A stretch of 64,000 nucleotides of DNA from Intestinimonas massiliensis (ex Afouda et al. 2020) (GCF_900626285.1 NZ_LR131148.1:1-64000), one strand, 5' to 3'; shown: positions 7,943 through 16,736, numbered from the stretch's first letter. Made by a program: numbers and translations. Notes: a model not told the origin generated them from the letters alone.

Positions 7943-9580
7943 ATGGTAATCACGGAATTTCTGGAGCGCAACGCCCGGCTGTACCGGGACGAGACGGCTC
8001 TGGTGGAGATCAACCCGTCGGAAGAGCGGGACCGGGCCACCACCTGGCGGGAGTTCAGCCTGATCGAGCGCAGCCGCCCCGACGAGCCCTACCGACGGGA
8101 GATGACCTGGGGGCAGTTTGACAAGAAGGCCAACCGCTTTGCCAACCTGCTGCTGAGCCGGGGGGTCAAGCGGGGGACCAAGGTGGGCATCCTGCTGATG
8201 AACTGCCTGGAGTGGCTGCCCATCTATTTCGGCATCCTGAAGGCGGGCTGTCTGGCGGTGCCTCTGAATTTCCGGTATTCCTCCGACGAGATCCAGTACT
8301 GTCTGGATCTGGCGGATGTGGAGGTGCTGGTGTTCGGCCCGGAATTCGTGGACCGGCTGGAGCCCATCCTGCCCGCCCTGGACCGGGTGCGCCTGTGGTT
8401 CTATGTGGGCAACAGGATCCCCGCCTTTGCCGAGAGCTACCGGGAGCTGGTGATGTACTGCTCCTTTGAGAATCCGCCGGTCCATCTGGAGCTCAGCGAC
8501 CTGGCGGCCATCTACTTCTCCTCGGGCACCACCGGCTTCCCCAAGGCCATCCTGCATAACCACAAGGCCCTCATGTCCGCCTGCCTCACCGAGCAGCACC
8601 ACCACGGCCAGACCCATGAGGACGTGTTTTTGTGCATCCCGCCCCTGTACCACACCGGCGCCAAGATGCACTGGTTCGGCTCCCTGGCCACCGGCGGCAA
8701 GGCGGTGCTGCTGCGGGGGGTGTCCCCCCAGTGGATCCTGCGGACGGTGACCGAGGAGAAGTGCACCATCGTCTGGCTGCTGGTGCCCTGGGCCCAGGAC
8801 ATCCTGGACGCCATCGACAGCGGGGCGGTCAACCTGGACGACTACCTGCTGGACCAGTGGCGGCTGATGCACATCGGCGCCCAGCCGGTGCCCCCCAGCC
8901 TGATCCACCGGTGGAAAAAGGTGTTCCCCCACCACCTGTACGACACCAACTACGGCCTCAGCGAATCCATCGGCCCGGGCTGCGTCCACCTGGGTGTGGA
9001 AAACATCCGCAAGGTGGGGGCCATCGGCAAGCCCGGCTACCTGTGGCAGGCCAAGGTGGTGGATGAAAACGGGGACGAGGTGCCCCAGGGCCAGGTGGGC
9101 GAGCTGGCGGTCAGCGGCCCCGGCGTGATGCAGTGCTATTACAAGAACCCGGAGGCCACCGCCGAGGTGCTGAAGGGGGACTGGCTGTACACCGGCGACA
9201 TGGCGGAGGTGGATGCCGAGGGCTTCATCTACCTGGTGGACCGGAAGAAGGACGTGGTCATCTCCGGCGGCGAGAACCTGTACCCGGTGCAGATCGAGGA
9301 CTTCCTCCGCCGGTTCGACAAGATCAAGGACGTGGCGGTCATCGGCCTGCCCGACCACCGGCTGGGCGAGATCGCCGCCGCCATCGTGGAGGTCAAGGAG
9401 GGCGTCACCTGTACCGAGGAGGAGATCCGGGCTTTCTGCCAGGAGCTGCCCCGGTACAAGCGGCCCCGCCGGATCATCTTTGACAAGGTGCCCCGCAATC
9501 CCACTGGCAAGATCGAGAAGCCGGTGCTGCGGGAGAGGTACTGCCGGGGCCGCCTGGTGGAAGCCCAGATCACCCAGTAA
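7943..9580 (+). CDS. AMP-forming acyl-CoA synthetase (545 aa)
   Basis: A class I adenylate-forming ligase that activates a carboxylic acid to its CoA thioester through an acyl-AMP. The N-terminal domain (1-430) has the phosphate loop YFSSGTTGFPKA, the NYGLSESIG motif and GDWLYTGDM. The C-terminal lid has DRKKDVVISGGENLYPVQIE and the catalytic lysine in NPTGKIEK. The acid is unknown; family members act on fatty, aryl or carnitine-like acids. The gene is followed 15 bases later by a sodium symporter, which suggests uptake plus activation of the same carboxylate. RBS GGGGAGAGAAAG precedes the ATG. Confidence 0.88.
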   Translation: MVITEFLERNARLYRDETALVEINPSEERDRATTWREFSLIERSRPDEPYRREMTWGQFDKKANRFANLLLSRGVKRGTKVGILLMNCLEWLPIYFGILKAGCLAVPLNFRYSSDEIQYCLDLADVEVLVFGPEFVDRLEPILPALDRVRLWFYVGNRIPAFAESYRELVMYCSFENPPVHLELSDLAAIYFSSGTTGFPKAILHNHKALMSACLTEQHHHGQTHEDVFLCIPPLYHTGAKMHWFGSLATGGKAVLLRGVSPQWILRTVTEEKCTIVWLLVPWAQDILDAIDSGAVNLDDYLLDQWRLMHIGAQPVPPSLIHRWKKVFPHHLYDTNYGLSESIGPGCVHLGVENIRKVGAIGKPGYLWQAKVVDENGDEVPQGQVGELAVSGPGVMQCYYKNPEATAEVLKGDWLYTGDMAEVDAEGFIYLVDRKKDVVISGGENLYPVQIEDFLRRFDKIKDVAVIGLPDHRLGEIAAAIVEVKEGVTCTEEEIRAFCQELPRYKRPRRIIFDKVPRNPTGKIEKPVLRERYCRGRLVEAQITQ

Positions 9581-9595
9581 GAGGAGGGCGCCTGC

Positions 9596-11176
9596 ATGAC
9601 AGACCTGTGGATCAAGCTCTCCCTGCTGCTGGTGTTCTTCGCCGTGATGGTGGGCATCGGCCTCTACTGCCGCCGCCACGCCACCGACGTGGCCGGCTTC
9701 GTGCTGGGCGGCCGGTCGGTAGGCCCCTGGCTCACCGCCTTCGCCTACGGTACCAGCTACTTCTCCGCTGTGGTCTTTGTGGGCTACGCCGGCCAGTTCG
9801 GCTGGCGGTTCGGCATCGCATCCACCTGGGCGGGGCTGGGCAACGCCTTCCTGGGGTCCCTGCTGGCCTGGGTGGTGCTGGGGCGGCGCACCCGCATCAT
9901 GACCCAGCACCTGGACAGCGCCACCATGCCCGAGTTCTTCGGCCGCCGGTTCGGCAGCAATAAGCTGAAGCTGGCCGCCTCGGTGATTATTTTCATCTTC
10001 CTCATCCCCTATACCGCCAGCCTGTATAACGGCCTGTCCCGGCTGTTCGCCATGGCCTTTCACATCGACTACGCTGTTTGCGTGGTGGTGATGGCGGTGC
10101 TCACCGGGGTATACGTCATCGCCGGAGGCTACATGGCCACCGCCATCAATGACTTTATCCAGGGCATCATTATGATTTTCGGCATCCTTGCCGTCATCTG
10201 GGCGGTGCTGAACAGCCAGGGTGGGCTCCAGGACGCCCTGGATGGCCTGGCCCGGGTAAGCGACCCGGCGGTGAGCGACACCCCCGGCGTGTTTGCCTCC
10301 TTCTTCGGCCCCGATCTGCCCAGCCTTTTGGGTGTGGTGGTACTCACCAGCCTGGGCACCTGGGGCCTGCCCCAGATGGTGCAGAAGTTCTACGCCATCA
10401 GGAGCGAGGACGCCATCACCCAGGGCACCGTCATCTCCACCGCCTTCGCCCTCATCGTGGCGGGGGGATGCTACTTCCTGGGTGGCTTCGGCCGGCTGTT
10501 CTCCACCCCTGAGACGGTGGCCGCCGATGGCTACGACTCTATCATCCCCACCATGCTCTCCGGCCTGCCCACCATCCTCATCGCGGTGGTGGTGATCCTG
10601 GTGCTCTCCGCCTCCATGTCCACCCTCAGCTCCCTGGTGCTGGCCTCCAGCTCCACCCTCACCCTGGACTTCATCAAGGGTACCATCATCAAGGATATGG
10701 AGGAGAAACGGCAGGTGCGGTGGATGAGGGCCCTGGTGGTGGTGTTCATCGCCATCAGTGTGGTGCTGGCCATCGTCCAGTACCGCTCCAACCTGACCTT
10801 CATCGCCCAGCTGATGGGGGTGTCCTGGGGCGCCCTGGCGGGCAGCTTCCTGGCCCCGTTCCTCTACGGCCTGTACTGGAAACGCACCACCAAGGCCGCC
10901 TGCGTGTGCTGTTTCCTGTTCTCCACCGTGGTGATGCTGGCCAACATCTTTGTGGGGAGCGCCTTTCCCGCCCTGCTCCGGTCCCCCATCAACGCCGGCG
11001 CCTTCTGTATGCTGGCGGGGCTGATCATCGTGCCGGTGGTGAGCGTCCTTACCCCGGCGCCAACGGCACAGCGGGTGGAGGAGATCTTTGCCTGCTATAA
11101 GCGCACCGTCACCGTGGCGGTTACCGACTCCATCGGTCCCAGAAATGCCCTGGAGAAAGACGGAAAAACTCGTTGA
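9596..11176 (+). CDS. Sodium:solute symporter, SSS family (526 aa)
   Basis: A secondary transporter that uses the sodium gradient to import a small organic solute. About 13 membrane helices are visible. SSS landmarks are FVLGGRSVGPWLTAFAYGTSYFSA near the N-terminus, the FIFLIPYTASLYNG helix, GGYMATAINDFIQG, and the sodium-site helix with SASMSTLSSLVLASSS. It is co-transcribed with the acyl-CoA ligase, so a carboxylate substrate is likely. Its stop codon lies inside the promoter of the following aromatic catabolism operon. Confidence 0.9.
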   Translation: MTDLWIKLSLLLVFFAVMVGIGLYCRRHATDVAGFVLGGRSVGPWLTAFAYGTSYFSAVVFVGYAGQFGWRFGIASTWAGLGNAFLGSLLAWVVLGRRTRIMTQHLDSATMPEFFGRRFGSNKLKLAASVIIFIFLIPYTASLYNGLSRLFAMAFHIDYAVCVVVMAVLTGVYVIAGGYMATAINDFIQGIIMIFGILAVIWAVLNSQGGLQDALDGLARVSDPAVSDTPGVFASFFGPDLPSLLGVVVLTSLGTWGLPQMVQKFYAIRSEDAITQGTVISTAFALIVAGGCYFLGGFGRLFSTPETVAADGYDSIIPTMLSGLPTILIAVVVILVLSASMSTLSSLVLASSSTLTLDFIKGTIIKDMEEKRQVRWMRALVVVFIAISVVLAIVQYRSNLTFIAQLMGVSWGALAGSFLAPFLYGLYWKRTTKAACVCCFLFSTVVMLANIFVGSAFPALLRSPINAGAFCMLAGLIIVPVVSVLTPAPTAQRVEEIFACYKRTVTVAVTDSIGPRNALEKDGKTR

Positions 11177-11201
11177 CTTTATCAGCGGAAAGTGATAAAG
11201 T
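11173..11201 (+). promoter_or_regulatory. Promoter of the iorA operon, covered by a 9-8-9 dyad
   Basis: TTGACT (11173-11178), 17-base spacer, TAAAGT (11196-11201). ACTTTATCA (11176-11184) and TGATAAAGT (11193-11201) form a perfect inverted repeat with an 8-base gap that spans both boxes. A dimeric regulator bound there would block RNA polymerase. The regulator is not encoded nearby. Confidence 0.65.
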
Positions 11202-11216
11202 AAACTTGTTCTAAAG

Positions 11217-11309
11217 TTTTGCGAGAGCGGAACCAGGTAGAGGCCGTTTCGCCGGATTTTTTCGTCCTCTGCAGGGATGCAGAGGACGTTTTTTATTTTC
11301 CAGGCCTCT
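11217..11309 (+). promoter_or_regulatory. Structured 5' leader of iorA, possible attenuator
   Basis: About 120 bases separate the promoter from the iorA start. A hairpin with a GAGA loop (TTTTGC/GCGGAA, 11217-11232) and a small GGC/GCC hairpin (11242-11253) precede the terminator. GTAGAGG (11237-11243) can pair with CCTCTGC (11266-11272) in the 5' arm of the terminator, with one G-U wobble, so an antiterminator form is possible. It does not match any riboswitch class I can recall. No obvious leader peptide is seen. Confidence 0.45.
11263..11294 (+). terminator. Intrinsic terminator inside the iorA leader
   Basis: CGTCCTCTGCA and TGCAGAGGACG form a perfect 11-bp stem with a GGGA loop and six T. 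It lies downstream of the iorA promoter and 33 bases before the iorA start. It could also end read-through from the symporter gene. Confidence 0.88.
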
Positions 11310-11327
11310 GAAAAGGAGAGATGCACC

Positions 11328-13070
11328 ATGAAAACCCTGATGCTCGGCAACGAAGCCGTGGCCCGGGGCCTCTATGAGGCGGGCTGCGCCGTTGTCTCCA
11401 GCTATCCCGGCACCCCCAGCACCGAGATCACCGAAGCCGCGGCCAAGTACCCCGAGATCTATGCCGAATGGGCCCCCAACGAGAAGGTGGCCATGGAGAC
11501 CGCCTTCGGTGCCAGCCTGGCGGGGAAGCGCTCCTTCTGCGGCATGAAGCACGTGGGCCTCAACGTGGCCGCCGACCCATTGTTCACCATCGCCTACACC
11601 GGCGTCAACGCCGGCATGGTCATCGGCGTGGCCGATGACGCGGGGATGCACTCCTCCCAGAACGAGCAGGATTCCCGCCACTACGCCCAGGCCGCCAAGC
11701 TGCCCATGCTGGAGCCCGCCGACTCCGCCGAGGGCCTGGAATTTGCCAAGCTGGCCTACGAGCTGTCCGAGCGGTTCGACACCCCGGTGCTGCTGAAGAT
11801 GTGTACCCGGGTGTCCCACTCCCAGAGCGTGGTGGAGACCGGTCAGCGGGTGGAGCCCGCCCCGGTGCCCTACGAGAAGAAGGCCGCCAAGTACATCATG
11901 ATGCCCGGCTACGCCAAGCTGCGCCACCCGGTGGTGGAGGAGCGGCTGGCGGCCCTGGCGCAATACGCCGAGACCTCCCCCCTGAACCGGGTCGAGGAGG
12001 GGAGCGACCACAAGATCGGCATCATCACCTCCTCCACCAGCTATCAGTATGTGAAAGAGGTGTGCGGCGACCGGTTCCCGGTGCTCAAGCTGGGCATGAT
12101 CTGGCCCATGCCCGACCAGAAGATCCGGGACTTCGCCGCCTCGGTGGACCTGCTGACGGTGGTGGAGGAGCTGGACGGCTTCATCGAGGACCACTGCCGT
12201 TCTCTGGGTCTGGCCCTGGCGGGGAAGGACTACTTTTCCCCCATCGGGGAGCTGAGCCAGAACCTGGTGGCCGAGAAGCTGGGCGTAGTGCCCGACGCCG
12301 GCAAGGCTCTGGTGGAGAACATCCCCGCCCGGCCTCCGGTGATGTGCGCCGGCTGTCCCCACCGGGGCCTGTTCTATACCTTAAATAAGCTGAAGCTCAC
12401 CGTGCTGGGCGACATCGGCTGCTACACCCTGGGGGCGGTGGCCCCCCTCAGCGCCATCGACTCCACCATCTGCATGGGCGCCTCGGTGTCCGGCCTCCAC
12501 GGCTTTCTGAAGGCCAGCGGGGGAGAGATGGACGGGAAAACCGTGGCGGTCATCGGCGACTCCACCTTCATGCACTCGGGCATCACGGGGCTTGTCAACA
12601 TCGCCTACAACGAATCCAACGCCACCGTCATCATCCTGGACAACTCCATCACCGGCATGACCGGCCACCAGCAGAACCCCACCACCGGCTTCAACCTGAA
12701 GGGGGACCCCTGCACCAAGATCGACCTGGAGACCCTGTGCAAGGCGGTGGGCATCCGGCGGGTGCGGGTGGTGGACCCCTACGACCTGGCCCAGTGCGAG
12801 CGCGTGATTCAGGAGGAGCTGGCGGCTCCCGAGGCGTCGGTGGTCATCTCCCGCCGGCCCTGCGCCCTGCTGAAGTACGTCAAGCACAAGCCCCCCCTGA
12901 CGGTGGACACATCCAAGTGCGTGGGCTGCAAGGCCTGCATGAAGATCGGCTGCCCCGCCATCTCCGTCCGGGACGGCAAGGCCGGGGTGGACGCCACCCT
13001 GTGCGTGGGCTGCGGCGTGTGCGAGCAGCTGTGCAAATTCGACGCGCTCCAGGCGCCCCAGGAGGTGTAA
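11328..13070 (+). CDS. iorA: Indolepyruvate:ferredoxin oxidoreductase alpha subunit (580 aa)
   Basis: The large subunit of the enzyme that oxidatively decarboxylates arylpyruvates (from Trp, Phe, Tyr) to aryl-acetyl-CoA, reducing ferredoxin. The N-terminal pyrimidine-binding domain carries SSYPGTPSTEITE and EWAPNEKVAMETAFGASLAG. The thiamine-pyrophosphate domain includes CAGCPHRGLFYTL, GDIGCYTLG, GDSTFMHSGITGL and the magnesium site near NSITGMTG. The C-terminus has two 4Fe-4S motifs (CVGCKACMKIGCP and CVGCGVCEQLC). The ATG at 11328 follows AAGGAGAG; an ATG in another frame at 11321 is too close to that site. It is first in an aromatic amino acid degradation operon. Confidence 0.94.
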   Translation: MKTLMLGNEAVARGLYEAGCAVVSSYPGTPSTEITEAAAKYPEIYAEWAPNEKVAMETAFGASLAGKRSFCGMKHVGLNVAADPLFTIAYTGVNAGMVIGVADDAGMHSSQNEQDSRHYAQAAKLPMLEPADSAEGLEFAKLAYELSERFDTPVLLKMCTRVSHSQSVVETGQRVEPAPVPYEKKAAKYIMMPGYAKLRHPVVEERLAALAQYAETSPLNRVEEGSDHKIGIITSSTSYQYVKEVCGDRFPVLKLGMIWPMPDQKIRDFAASVDLLTVVEELDGFIEDHCRSLGLALAGKDYFSPIGELSQNLVAEKLGVVPDAGKALVENIPARPPVMCAGCPHRGLFYTLNKLKLTVLGDIGCYTLGAVAPLSAIDSTICMGASVSGLHGFLKASGGEMDGKTVAVIGDSTFMHSGITGLVNIAYNESNATVIILDNSITGMTGHQQNPTTGFNLKGDPCTKIDLETLCKAVGIRRVRVVDPYDLAQCERVIQEELAAPEASVVISRRPCALLKYVKHKPPLTVDTSKCVGCKACMKIGCPAISVRDGKAGVDATLCVGCGVCEQLCKFDALQAPQEV

Positions 13071-13073
13071 GGT

Positions 13074-13646
13074 ATGCAGACGAAAAATATCATGATCGTA
13101 GGTGTGGGCGGCCAGGGCACCCTGCTGGCCAGCAAGCTGCTGGGCCGTCTGCTGCTGGACCAGGGCTATGACGTGAAGGTGTCCGAGGTCCACGGCATGA
13201 GCCAGCGGGGGGGCAGCGTGGTCACCTACGTCCGCTACGGCGACAAGGTGTATTCTCCCATCATTGACAAGGGGGAGGCCGACTTCATTGTCTCCTTCGA
13301 GCTGCTGGAGGCCGCCCGGTGGCTGGAGTTCCTCCGGCCCGACGGGCGGATCATCACCAACACCCAGCAGATCAACCCCATGCCGGTGATCACCGGCGCG
13401 GCGGAGTATCCCCAGGACCTGGTGAACAAGATGACCGCCGCCGGAGCGAAGGTGGACGCCATGGACGCCCTGGCCCTGGCGGAGGAGGCCGGGAGCAGCA
13501 AGGCGGTGAACCTGGTGCTCATGGGCCGCCTGTCCCGGTACTTCGACCTGCCGGAGGAGACCTGGCAGGCCGCCATCACCAACAGCGTGCCGGAGAAGTT
13601 CCTGGAGCTGAACCGGAAAGCCTTCCACCTGGGCAGAAATTCCTGA
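13074..13646 (+). CDS. iorB: Indolepyruvate:ferredoxin oxidoreductase beta subunit (190 aa)
   Basis: The small gamma-type subunit that partners IorA. Visible features are the opening nucleotide-fold segment IMIVGVGGQGTLLASKLLG, the conserved SEVHGMSQRGGSVVTYVRYG and the NAxxL-like region around VNLVLMGRLS. Length is typical at about 190. It starts 3 bases after iorA, so the two are translated together. Cytoplasmic, forming an alpha-2 beta-2 complex in characterised members. Confidence 0.93.
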   Translation: MQTKNIMIVGVGGQGTLLASKLLGRLLLDQGYDVKVSEVHGMSQRGGSVVTYVRYGDKVYSPIIDKGEADFIVSFELLEAARWLEFLRPDGRIITNTQQINPMPVITGAAEYPQDLVNKMTAAGAKVDAMDALALAEEAGSSKAVNLVLMGRLSRYFDLPEETWQAAITNSVPEKFLELNRKAFHLGRNS

Positions 13647-13665
13647 GGCACAAGGAGAGAACAGC

Positions 13666-14967
13666 ATGGAGCGTTACTATCAGAAGGAAATCGAGTGCGC
13701 CAGCCGGGAGCAGATCCGTGCCTGGCAGGACGAGCGGCTGGTGAAGCAGGTCCACAATGTGTGGGACAACGTGCCCTACTACCGGAAGAAGATGGAGGAG
13801 AAGGGGCTCACCCCCGAGGATATCAAAGGGGTGGACGACCTCAGCAAGCTGCCCTTTGTCAGCAAGGAGGACCTGCGGCAGGCCTACCCCTACGGTCTGC
13901 TGGCCCGGCCCCTGAAGGACTGCGTCCGCATCCAGTCCACCTCGGGCACAACCGGCAAGCGGGTGGTGGCCTTCTATACCCAGCACGACATCGACCTGTG
14001 GGAGGACTGCTGCGCCCGGGCTATCGTGGCCGCCGGCGGCACCAATGAGGACGTGTGCCAGGTGAGCTACGGCTACGGCCTGTTTACCGGCGGACCCGGC
14101 CTCAACGGCGGCTCCCACAAGGTGGGCTGCCTCACCATCCCCACCTCCTCCGGCAACACCGAGCGGCAGATCATGTTCATCCGGGACCTGTCCGCCACCA
14201 TCCTGTGCTGCACCCCCTCCTACGCCGCCTATCTGGCGGAGACCATGAAGGAGATGGGCCTCACCCCCGACCAGATCCCCCTGAAGGCGGGCATCTTCGG
14301 CGCCGAGGCCTGGAGCCAGGAGATGCGGCGGAACATTGAGGAGACCATGGGCATCAAGGCCTACGACATCTACGGCCTTACCGAGCTGTCCGGTCCCGGC
14401 GTGTCCTTCGAGTGCTCCGCCCAGACCGGCATGCACATCAACGAGGACCACTTCATCGCCGAGATCATCGACCCCGCCACCGGCGAGGTGCTCCCCGAGG
14501 GGTCCAAGGGCGAGCTGGTGTTCACCTCCATCACCAAGGAGGCATTCCCCCTGCTGCGCTACCGCACCCGGGACATCTGCGTCCTCCACCATGAGGACTG
14601 CCCCTGCGGCCGCACCCACATCAAGATGAGCAAGCCCATGGGCCGCAGCGACGACATGCTCATCATCAAGGGCGTCAACGTGTTCCCGTCCCAGATCGAG
14701 ACCGTGCTGCTGGGCCAGAGCTTTGCGCCCAACTACCAGATCATCGTGGACCGGGTCAACAACACCGACACCATGGAGGTGCTGGTGGAGATGACGCCGG
14801 AGATGTTCTCCGACCAGCTGAGCCAGGTGGCGGAGAAGGAAAAGCAGGTGGTGGCCGCCCTGAAGGCCATGCTGGGCATCTACGCCAAGGTGCGGCTGGT
14901 GGCCCCCAAGTCCATCCAGCGCTCCGAGGGCAAGGCGGTCCGTGTCATCGACAAGCGGAAGATTTAA
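13666..14967 (+). CDS. paaK: Phenylacetate--CoA ligase family enzyme (433 aa)
   Basis: An AMP-forming aryl-CoA ligase of the PaaK type. Family signatures are DLSKLPFVSKEDLR, the phosphate loop QSTSGTTGKRVVA, GYGLFTGGPGLNGG, the DIYGLTELSGPG motif and SDDMLIIKGVNVFPSQIE. Length fits the family (430-440). In this operon IorAB makes aryl-acetyl-CoA, so the ligase may recapture free arylacetate. Running in reverse to conserve energy is also conceivable, but the AMP-forming chemistry makes that uncertain. Substrate (phenylacetate, indoleacetate or hydroxyphenylacetate) is not decided by sequence. Confidence 0.88.
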   Translation: MERYYQKEIECASREQIRAWQDERLVKQVHNVWDNVPYYRKKMEEKGLTPEDIKGVDDLSKLPFVSKEDLRQAYPYGLLARPLKDCVRIQSTSGTTGKRVVAFYTQHDIDLWEDCCARAIVAAGGTNEDVCQVSYGYGLFTGGPGLNGGSHKVGCLTIPTSSGNTERQIMFIRDLSATILCCTPSYAAYLAETMKEMGLTPDQIPLKAGIFGAEAWSQEMRRNIEETMGIKAYDIYGLTELSGPGVSFECSAQTGMHINEDHFIAEIIDPATGEVLPEGSKGELVFTSITKEAFPLLRYRTRDICVLHHEDCPCGRTHIKMSKPMGRSDDMLIIKGVNVFPSQIETVLLGQSFAPNYQIIVDRVNNTDTMEVLVEMTPEMFSDQLSQVAEKEKQVVAALKAMLGIYAKVRLVAPKSIQRSEGKAVRVIDKRKI

Positions 14968-14982
14968 GGGAGGAGCGAGCAT

Positions 14983-15426
14983 ATGACCATCCAACAGATT
15001 TCCGTTTTCCTGGAGAATCGGGCGGGGCAGCTGGCAGAGATCACCACCATTCTGGCCGACAACCAGATCAATATGCGGGCCCTCCACATTGCCGAGACCA
15101 GCGACTACGGCGTGCTGCGCATGATCGTGGACCGGCCCCAGAAGGCGGCGTCCCTGCTGCTGGAGCACGGCTTCATCCTGTCCATGACCCCCGTGCTGGC
15201 GGTGACCGTGCCCGACGAGCCGGGTGCGTTGGGGAAGATCCTCACCCTGCTGGCCAAGGAGAATATCGACGTGGAGTATGTCTACTCCGTGTTCGGGCAG
15301 GTCCAGGGCCGGGCCTGCATGATCTTCCGGGTGGCCGACCTGGACAAGCTGGCCAACCTGCTGAAGGACAACGGCATGCCTCCCGCTCTCCACGGCGAGC
15401 TGGGCATCCTAGACGAACAGAAATGA
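14983..15426 (+). CDS. Tandem ACT-domain protein (147 aa)
   Basis: Two ACT ligand-binding domains in a row: residues 4-70 (ISVFLENRAGQLAEITTIL) and 72-142 (LAVTVPDEPGALGKILTLL). ACT domains usually bind amino acids and act by allostery. No catalytic or DNA-binding domain is attached. Similar stand-alone ACT proteins often sit next to iorAB-paaK in anaerobes, where they are thought to sense an aromatic amino acid; that role is inferred here. It is placed between the ligase and aminotransferase genes, with short gaps. Confidence 0.88.
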   Translation: MTIQQISVFLENRAGQLAEITTILADNQINMRALHIAETSDYGVLRMIVDRPQKAASLLLEHGFILSMTPVLAVTVPDEPGALGKILTLLAKENIDVEYVYSVFGQVQGRACMIFRVADLDKLANLLKDNGMPPALHGELGILDEQK

Positions 15427-15437
15427 GGTAATACGCT

Positions 15438-16604
15438 ATGCAGCCCATGAGCAGCAAGACCCAATATTTCACCGACTCCGTCATCCGCCGGATGACCCGC
15501 ATCGCCATCGCCAACGATGCCATCAATCTGGCCCAGGGATTCCCCGACTTCGATCCCCCCAAGGCCCTGCTGGACCGGCTGGCCCAGGTGGCCTATGAGG
15601 GGCCCCACCAGTACCCCATCACCATGGGAGCCCCCAACTTCCGCCGGGCCTTATCGAAGAAGTGCAAGCGCTTCATGGGCCGGGACATCGACCCGGAGAC
15701 CGAGATGGTGGTGACCATCGGCTCCACCGAGGCCATGGTGGACTCTATCTTCGCCCTCACCAACCCCGGGGACAAGGTGGTGCTCTTCTCCCCCTACTTT
15801 GAGAACTACCGGGCCCAGATCCTCTTCGCCGACTGCGAGCCCATCTTTGTGCCCCTGATCCCGCCCCAGTTCAACTTTGATCCCAACGTGCTGGAGGACG
15901 CCTTCAGGCAGCACCCCAAGGCCATTCTCATCTGCAACCCATCCAACCCCAGCGGCAAGGTGTTCACCGAGGAAGAGCTGAAGCTGATCGCGGAGCTGTG
16001 CGTCAAGTACGACGTGTACGCCATCATGGACGAGGTGTATGAGCACATCGTCTACGCCCCCCACAAGCACCTGTACATGTGCAACATGCCCGGCATGTGG
16101 GAGCGGACCATCTCCTGCTCCTCCCTGTCCAAGACCTACTCCATCACCGGCTGGCGGCTGGGCTACGCCATCGCTCCCCAGCCCATCATGGACAAGATCA
16201 AGCAGTACCACGATTTCAATGCCGTGGGCGCCCCCTCCCCCCTGATGGAGGCCGCCATCGCCGGCCTGGAGATGCCGGACAGCTACTATGAGGAGTTCGG
16301 CGCCCACTACGCCCACATGAAGCAGCTGTTTACCGACGGCCTGCGGAACATCGGCATCCCCTTCACCGACCCCCAGGGCACCTACTTTGTCCTGGCGGAT
16401 ATCGGCCCCTATCTGAAGAAGGGCCAGACCGACGTGGAGTTCTGCGAGGAGATGGCCAGGAAGGTGGGTGTGGCCGTGGTGCCCGGCACCTCCTTCTTCA
16501 AGGAGGACGTGCGCAATATCGTGCGCATGCACTTTGCCAAGAAGGACGAGACCCTGCTGGCCGCTCTGGACCGTCTGGCGGACATCGGGAACAAGATGGC
16601 GTAA
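15438..16604 (+). CDS. Class I/II PLP aminotransferase, probably aromatic (388 aa)
   Basis: A fold-type I aminotransferase. Landmarks are LAQGFPDFDPP near the N-terminus, NPSNPSGKVFT, DEVYEHIVY, the PLP-binding lysine in SSLSKTYSITGWRLGY and the substrate-carboxylate arginine in NIVRMHFA. It resembles the kynurenine/glutamine-phenylpyruvate transaminase branch. As the last gene of the iorAB operon it would convert Phe, Tyr or Trp to the arylpyruvate that IorAB oxidises. A strong terminator follows directly. Confidence 0.9.
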   Translation: MQPMSSKTQYFTDSVIRRMTRIAIANDAINLAQGFPDFDPPKALLDRLAQVAYEGPHQYPITMGAPNFRRALSKKCKRFMGRDIDPETEMVVTIGSTEAMVDSIFALTNPGDKVVLFSPYFENYRAQILFADCEPIFVPLIPPQFNFDPNVLEDAFRQHPKAILICNPSNPSGKVFTEEELKLIAELCVKYDVYAIMDEVYEHIVYAPHKHLYMCNMPGMWERTISCSSLSKTYSITGWRLGYAIAPQPIMDKIKQYHDFNAVGAPSPLMEAAIAGLEMPDSYYEEFGAHYAHMKQLFTDGLRNIGIPFTDPQGTYFVLADIGPYLKKGQTDVEFCEEMARKVGVAVVPGTSFFKEDVRNIVRMHFAKKDETLLAALDRLADIGNKMA

Positions 16605-16620
16605 ACCGCCTTAATATGCA

Positions 16621-16665
16621 AAAAGGGACAGAAGTCCGGTATTTACCGGGCCTCTGTCCTTTTTT
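16621..16665 (+). terminator. Intrinsic terminator of the aromatic catabolism operon
   Basis: GGACAGA...TCTGTCC plus an inner CCGGT/ACCGG stem around ATTT, with one internal mismatch, followed by T7. It closes the iorA-to-aminotransferase unit. Confidence 0.9.
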
Positions 16666-16678
16666 CAGCGTGATATTA

Positions 16679-16687
16679 TGTTATAAT
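16679..16687 (+). promoter_or_regulatory. Extended -10 promoter of the recombinase gene
   Basis: TGTTATAAT is an extended -10 (TGn plus a perfect TATAAT) 50 bases before the recombinase start. There is no good -35, which is common for extended -10 promoters. It lies in AT-rich DNA just after the previous terminator. Confidence 0.55.
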
Positions 16688-16736
16688 GAAAAGCAAAAGC
16701 ATTTGAAAGTAAAGGGATAATGGAAAGGAGAACAAC

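Noticed and set aside
11217..11309. Assignment of the iorA leader to a known riboswitch (THF, lysine, glutamine, fluoride, guanidine)
   Set aside because: The conserved cores of these classes, as I remember them, are not present. Left as an unclassified leader.
7715..11350. A 1211-codon open frame on the minus strand
   Set aside because: It is antisense to the acyl-CoA ligase and symporter genes, is rich in His, Gly and Gln as expected for the complement of GC-rich coding DNA, and shows no domain. The plus-strand genes have clear motifs.
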